Source of the DNA: Cryptomeria japonica
Taxonomy: Eukaryota > Streptophyta > Pinopsida > Cupressales > Cupressaceae
Direction of reading: 5' to 3'
Assembly: GCF_030272615.1 (NCBI RefSeq)
Contig: NC_081413.1
Coordinates: forward strand, 561,042,445 to 561,106,444
DNA length: 64,000 bases
Below the pieces are notes generated by a model. The model ran no database searches. It worked only from the letters and a program-made list of their open reading frames with translations, and was not told where the DNA came from. Both the position numbers and the translations under genes were made by a program. Shown here piece after piece: positions 58,869-64,000 of the stretch. Within the stretch, counting starts at the first letter, position 1; each line of letters opens with the position of its first letter.

Positions 58869-58961
58869 TATTTTGCCCTTTAGGTTTTACTTTTCTACTT
58901 TTTAAAGTTTTCAAAATAAGATACTCATAAATCATAATCATCTTTCATTTCTTGGACAAAC

Positions 58962-58970
58962 CTATAAATT
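58962..58970 (+). promoter_or_regulatory. TATA box for the plus-strand ORF
   Basis: CTATAAATT lies 217 bp before the ATG at 59187, downstream of the promoter-like modules. A start near 58995 would leave a leader of about 190 nt. Assigned by position and consensus only. Confidence 0.4.
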
Positions 58971-59186
58971 GAGGGAGATTCAGAAACAACTACTAGATTG
59001 AGGAATGTAAGTTATAACAGAGACTATCTATGCCAATCTAGTGAAATACAAATTCCAATTTCCGGGTAAAATCTAGAACACCTACATCCCACCTTTTTTG
59101 CTTTTGGTAATCTCATGGTCCAATTTGAGGGTTGGCATTTTTATGTTTTTATCTAGCATTATTTTGAATTATTAACAATAATAGTG

Positions 59187-61157
59187 ATGGGGAAAATGAG
59201 AAGCAGTAGTTCAACAAGAAGCCAAGTGAAAAACAAAATGTACCTAACCGAACTGGTTAAAGCACCAGGTTTCACTGATGAATACTGATGAGCTTAAAAT
59301 ATGCTCATAATTTGGATGTTATGATAAACTTTTAAATGCCTTTACTTTTGTTATTTCATGGATGTTCAGACTTTGTGAAACCTTTTTGGGATATCCTGTA
59401 CCAAGATACTTTTATATTCCTACAACTCTTTGTGTTGACTTGATTGCATTTATTGCCCCGTTGACCCCCCATAAAATGACTGGTATATCATATATAGTTT
59501 TTGAATGATGAAGTAAATCTAAAATGTGTGATTAATGAATAGATATCGTGTATGTGCCATACGCCTTTTCTATTGCCTGTTACCTTTTGTTTCGCAGGTT
59601 GTTGAAGAACGATCGAGTCAAGCGCAGCCAATCTCGGCCTTGCAATAAAGTCCATTTCCTACACGACTTCGAGGAAGCTCCAGTGAAGACTCTTTGACCG
59701 AAATCATGGGGAAGAATTTTAATGACAAAGAGTGGAGTGCTAGATTCTCTCTGGATTGGGTTGAATGCATAAATTGATCTATGAAGTTTGTTCCTTGATT
59801 CGAGGATATGTTTTACTTCCACGTCTTTCTTTGATGGGGTTAGTTAGTTAGTTGCTCTCCTATTTTTAAATAAAGCTTCTCCTCATGCACGAGAGAGGAG
59901 TAAGAGAAGGATAGAATAAGAATAGTAGATGTCATGTAAGAATCAATATGATAATGAAAGACAGAATCTGTTTAACCAGAAGCAGGGTTTGTTGTTAGTT
60001 TCCATATCAACAAAACAATGTATATCATTTTGTTTTTATGAATAAAGTTCAATGAAGTTCTGAGTTTAGCATCTGCGTAATCAGGAGATGCTTGCTAAGG
60101 GGGCCCACTTAGTAGTTATGTATAGCTAGTTAGTTAGTTGTTCTTTCCTGTTAAGCTTCAGTTTGCTTTCATCTTTAAAGTTTTTATACAAACTCAGGTT
60201 TACATTGCTCCTGCAGCACAAGGAATCCATCACTGTGTCTGTTCTTGCAATATAAGGCCAGTTCATAGTTTGTGTTTCAGTTGTAGTTATTATGGTTTCT
60301 GTCATAATCAAATCATAGTTGAGTTAAAGAGATTTGCATTACCTTCTTGTAGCATAGGTAGGATTTCTTTTCAGTATGTATTTCCACTAAGATTTTACCA
60401 AAATAAGTTCCTAGTGCATATATTTTTCTGCGCCATTTAAAGTATACGTCCCCTGGTTTGACAAGTAAATGAACATCTACAGAGAGAGATATTGGTCCCT
60501 TGTTGGAATGCCCAATTCCCAGGAAAGGTTTTACTGTGATTTTCATATCCTTTTGTGGGCGTGACCATCAAATACCATGATATTTATGACCCTGCTATCC
60601 ATGGTGAAAAGTGTATCATAGATATTAGATATGCATTGTCTAGTAAGGCGGCAGATGCATCTTGGGCTAAGCGTATCATAGATATTAGATATACTATGAA
60701 AACTACACATGAAAGTGTCAGTGGGAGTGGGACAGCATCAGGAACTATTGTTGGTAATCCTGGTCAAGCATTAGTTAAAACCACAGGAATAAGTGGAGCT
60801 AGAGCCTATGGTATTCCTATGTCACCTTTCAAACATTTGATTGCTTCAGCAAGCCCAGATTTTCAATTTCATGATTACTATGAAAATTATGAACACACAA
60901 CAAAAGAAAATAAAGAAAAAAAGAAAGCATTTCATAGGAATTCCATGTCTAAAGTTGGAAATGAACAGCTTGCAAGGAACAAGGTATTTCCAACATATGA
61001 CCCACAGAAAGATATGATGGAGTTCATGTTTGTTATGCCCCAGGGCCCATCTAAAGATAAAAATCCACCACACAGTCAGATAGATCCCTCTCAATTTCAA
61101 GTTAGCACCATCCAAGTAGATTTTTCCAAAGTACATAATGATAGATCTGATACTAAA
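59187..61157 (+). pseudogene. Unknown plus-strand ORF, split by a solo LTR and cut by a copia element
   Basis: The ATG at 59187 opens 33 codons (MGKMRSSSSTRSQVKN, ending LVKAPGFTDEY) up to 59285. After the solo LTR and one AATAC duplication the same frame continues at 60576 with HDIYDPAIHGEK and stays open to 61157, about 227 codons in total. The copia LTR starting at 61158 then ends it with a stop at 61179. Residues include an internal repeat (CIIDIRYALS and RIIDIRYTMK), a Gly/Ser-rich stretch (SVSGSGTASGTIVGNPGQAL), an Asp/Tyr-rich segment and a Lys-rich segment. I do not recognise the family. The frame agreement across the insertion argues that this was a real protein-coding sequence, either host or element. 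Confidence 0.55.
59286..60570 (+). mobile_element. Solo LTR of the Athila-like family
   Basis: 1,285 bp, TGATGAGC to GACCATCA, an inverted copy of the LTRs at 18525-19826 and 28611-29911. Flanked by a perfect AATAC duplication (59281-59285 and 60571-60575). There is no internal sequence, so the rest was removed by LTR-LTR recombination. It carries AATAAA at about 60042-60047 and an A/T box at 59868-59878. The open frame 60138-60440 within it is also present antisense in the other LTRs and is not a gene. Confidence 0.93.
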
Positions 61158-62639
61158 TGTTTAATACAGATGGCAAGCTAACAAGATGAGAGGGGGGGTG
61201 AATCATACAAACTTAATCCTCCATAAAAACATCAGATTCAACGTCGGTAACCTATACGTTAGTAATATAACCAAAATTGCTAAACATGTAAACTCAAAAG
61301 CATATAAACATCATAAACCTTATAATACCAGATTTAACGTGGAAACCCAAATAGGGAAAAACCACTGTGGGATTTCAGACCAATTAAGAAATATACTCTT
61401 CAAGTGTATGCTCGGTTAAAAGAAAATCCTATTAAAGATTACAAACATATTGCTAGATGTGACCTAGTTAAGGGATTTCCCTCAGATCTGTTAGGATCTT
61501 CACCTTGTTAGAGGTGACCTTGTTAAAGGATTTCAAACTCTCAATCAGAATGTCACCTTGCTAGAGGGTTTTACAAATAAGATTTTTAAGTCCACTTGGT
61601 AACGATATTTTCTATCACTTTCACAAAATAATAGTAATAAAAATCTATTTGCAACTTCACATTTAAAATGCTAAAGCAGATTGTCATTTGTTCAATATAA
61701 TCTAGACATAGAACTAATCTTGTCCATCTGATGGGCTTCTATACTTTATTATCAAAATAGGTCTTCAAGCTTCTATGCTCGATGATCATTGTGTAGCATC
61801 CCTGTGCATACACTTGCCCGCATACATTGTTTATCAACAGTTCCCTATTTATAAACAATTAGCTAAATGCTTAATCTCCTTGATCACCTTTCCCATGATC
61901 AATCATAGCCATCAGACCTTCAATCTTGTCTAGGTTCAATGTATCCTTCAATCTAAAAATGTTGTACCCTACCTCAAAACTTGCATGCATTCCTTGGAAC
62001 TTGTGCTAGGGTATTGCAGTTCAATCTGAACTGTAGATCTTCTTGTCGATCTTCCTATGCCATAGATTCCTTAACAAACATGATTCACGGCTTACCAATC
62101 ATTTAATCATAGCCATCTCATCAGCTTCCTTCATTAAATAACACATTCAATCATTTAATGCATTATGTTATTACTCAGTTGCAACTCGGTGAATACTAAA
62201 CTTCACTCGGTAGACATTCTGCCTTCATTAACTGATAGTGATAACCTTAGGGTTTACCAACTAGATTCCTTAGGGTAACATAGTATAGTATTAACCTTAC
62301 AAATAACAACATATGTAAGATATCAAAACAATCTAAAACATCATGATCTCATCATTGTCTAACTCGGTAAGAGTTGCCCATTGAATAACGTATTTCTCCC
62401 CTTATTCATCATATTCTTTTTGTATCTTTTACTGACTTCTTTATACTCATCAAAACATACTTTTTAAGATATGGCAACATCATACTGAATTAGAAAATCA
62501 ATTTCTTGACATCAATGACAAAATAATGATATTAAGATGGTAAATATCCTTAATCAGTTATATCCATAATCATCAACAACCTTCTCAATATCCTTATTGA
62601 AATGCCAACAATCTCTCATTGTCTATTATAATGCAAACA
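61158..62639 (-). repeat. 3' LTR of the copia element
   Basis: 1,482 bp. Its right 245 bp match 1-247 of the window. It has a TATA box on minus (TTTATAAATAGGG at 61844-61856). Near its end (62603-62623) it contains GCCAACAATCTCTCATTGTC, which looks like an older LTR end plus polypurine tract, so the LTR appears to have been extended. Confidence 0.88.
61844..61856 (-). promoter_or_regulatory. TATA box in the copia LTR
   Basis: The minus strand reads TTTATAAATAGGG, matching the plant TATA consensus. Transcription would start near 61815, toward lower coordinates. Confidence 0.5.
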
Positions 62640-62657
62640 ATCTCCCCCTTTGTCATT
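62640..62657 (-). other. Polypurine tract of the copia element
   Basis: The plus strand reads ATCTCCCCCTTTGTCATT beside the LTR. A second copy, TCTCCCCCTTTGAC, lies at 62783-62796, 143 bp further inside. Confidence 0.8.
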
Positions 62658-63087
62658 GATGGCAAAACCAATTGATTTGACCTAATTGATTCGGATTCAG
62701 ATTGCTATGAAATGCTGAAATGCTCCCCCATACATTAGTCTTCTCCTTTTTGTTCATCAGTCTTCTCCGTATATATTAGTCTTCTCCCCCTTTGACAACA
62801 ATGCCAAAAAGTAAAGAACTTAAACATGATTTCTTCCACTGAGAAGTGAATTCCTTGCTCATATGTATCTCCTTAGTCTTGAATAGAGCATTTTGTCTTC
62901 AATTCCTATGACCTATTATTGTTTCCTATACACCTTTAGAAAACATCCTAAAGTGTGTAAATTAGCATCAACTCCTAAAAAGATATTCTATAGAGTCATC
63001 GAATTGATGCTTTCACCGAACTCGGTCAATGAATGGAAGATAGGGGTAGGACCCCTAACTTGCTTCTGAGATACTCAAAAGTGTCCC
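62658..63087 (-). other. 3' UTR of the copia element
   Basis: About 430 bp between the polypurine tract and the end of the RNase H frame. It contains repeated TAGTCTTCTCC words (62737-62787) and the second polypurine-like motif. No coding frame. Confidence 0.6.
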
Positions 63088-64000
63088 TTAGCGTGGCTTG
63101 GTGAAGATGTTTGCAATTTGTTCCTTTGTGCTAACATACTCAAACACCACTTTCTTCTCTTGAACTTCTTCTCTAAGATAATGATATTTGATAGAGATGT
63201 GTTTTGTCTTAGAGTGCATAACAGGATTCTTTGAAATGTTAATGGCACTAGTATTGTCATAGAATATAGTTATTGGCTTGGTAACTTTCTCATTTATACC
63301 TTCCAATAGTTGTTTGATCCATGCTATATTAGTACAATTCAATGCTACAACAATATATTCAGCTTCTGTCGTTGACTGTGAAACACATCCTTGTTTCTTG
63401 CTAAGCCAACTCACTAGTCTTTCTCCCAAAAAGAAAGCTCCTCCACTTGTGCTTTTTCTGTCATCAATGTTGCTTGCCCAATCAGCATCAGTATAAATGT
63501 TTATATCAAAATCATTTCCTTTCTGATACACTAAGCCATAATCTTTAGTGCCTTTTAAGTATCTGAAAATTCTCTTGATTGCTGTCATGTGTGTCTCCTT
63601 AGGATCTATGGAGAATCTTGCAACTATACCTAATGAATGTGCTATGTTTGGTCTACTATGAATAACATATTGTAGTTTTCCAATCATAGATCAGTAGAGT
63701 GTCTCATCAACAGATGCAGATTCATCATTCTTTGATAATTTACAGTTGGTAGTCATAGGAGTACTTACTGGTTTTGAATCCTTCATTCCAAATTTCTTCA
63801 AGATTTCCTTTATGTACTTGGATTGGGTAATGAAGATCTCATCTTTCATTTGTAGTATCTGTAAACCTATAAAATACTCTATCTCACTGATTAGTGACAT
63901 CTCAAATTCTTTGCTCATTTCATTTCCAAAGTTCTTGCATAGAGAGTCATTTCCACAAAATATAATGTCATCAACAAATATGGTTGAGATCAGTATTCCA
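63088..64000 (-). pseudogene. Copia RNase H and C-terminal RT, partial
   Basis: The minus frame from the window edge reads FVDDIIFCGND (catalytic Y/FxDD of RT), then EFEMSLISEIEYFIGLQILQ and SKYIKEILKKFGMKDSKPVS, with one stop near 63688. MIGKLQYVIHSRPNIAHSLG, ADWASNIDDRKSTSGGAFFL, STTEAEYIVVALNC and KHISIKYHYLREEV follow. These are hallmark copia RT/RNase H blocks, with the catalytic D (ADWA), E (TEAEY) and D (FYDNTSAI) in place. The frame ends at 63088 with NIFTKPR. The 5' part of pol is off-window. The single stop is the only visible defect. Confidence 0.92.

Larger units (their letters stand above)
61158..64000 (-). mobile_element. Ty1/copia retrotransposon, truncated by the window end
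   Basis: On the minus strand, with its 3' LTR on the left (61158-62639), polypurine tract, RNase H and RT. Integrase, gag and the 5' LTR lie beyond the window. The LTR ends are TGTTT and AAACA, a perfect 5-bp inverted repeat. It inserted into the unknown ORF; the expected left target duplication is CTAAA (61153-61157), whose partner is off-window. RT and RNase H keep a shared frame with one stop, so this copy is fairly young. Confidence 0.9.

Noticed and set aside
59245-59275. AACCGAACTGGTTAAAGCACC, which resembles a tRNA A-box or SINE head
   Set aside because: It is explained as coding sequence in frame with the ORF starting at 59187. No B-box follows on either side of the LTR.
60138-60440. 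100-codon ORF in the solo LTR (antisense match at 28738-29040)
   Set aside because: It lies within LTR sequence and its coding look is not conserved at its ends.

Overview
This is nuclear DNA from a plant with a large, repeat-rich genome. It is AT-rich, almost every recognisable reading frame belongs to a transposable element, and the element lineages seen (Tat-like and Athila-like Ty3/gypsy with plant-type primer sites, Ty1/copia, and a CACTA transposase of the TNP2/DUF4218/DUF4216 type) are plant lineages. The deep nesting would fit a conifer or other gymnosperm, but no host gene here fixes the taxon. No rRNA, convincing tRNA or CRISPR array was seen.

Bases 1-41662 are a retrotransposon nest. 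The outermost unit is an old minus-strand Tat-like element (248-40615): 3' LTR at 248-1072, long repeat-bearing 3' UTR, integrase, archaeal-type RNase H, RNase H, RT, protease and gag, then a long leader, primer site and 5' LTR (39168-40615). Three younger minus-strand elements split it. One (9402-17014, TSD GTTAG) carries only a gag/protease-like ORF. An Athila-like element (18525-29911, TSD GGTTC/AGTTC) has a gag-pol frame plus an accessory ORF after integrase. A copia-like element without pol (31574-37941, TSD TATAG) carries a frame of about 1,085 codons. A copia element starting left of the window also ends inside the outer 3' LTR (1-247). The outer 5' LTR is followed on its right by the 3' end of a second copy (40616-41662), so two elements share one LTR.

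Bases 41663-50253 hold a decayed minus-strand CACTA-type transposon: TNP2-like transposase with an in-frame poly-Asp microsatellite, and downstream a SET-domain-like reading frame and fragments of a second ORF. Its terminal inverted repeats were not found.

Bases 50254-59186 are mostly non-coding, with a tandem duplication (50383-51535), two coding-like remnants (55340-55770 plus, 56356-57080 minus) and an array of promoter-like modules (57720-58665). After a TATA box, a plus-strand ORF of unknown function begins at 59187. It is split by a solo LTR with a perfect AATAC duplication (59286-60570) and cut again by a copia element (61158 to the window end, RT and RNase H on minus).

The accessory ORFs of the Athila-like and copia-like elements share a W...GLP motif, the outer leader has two arrays of a heptamer spaced exactly 21 bp apart, and the SET-like frame lies just downstream of the CACTA transposase. 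These are the signals most worth following.
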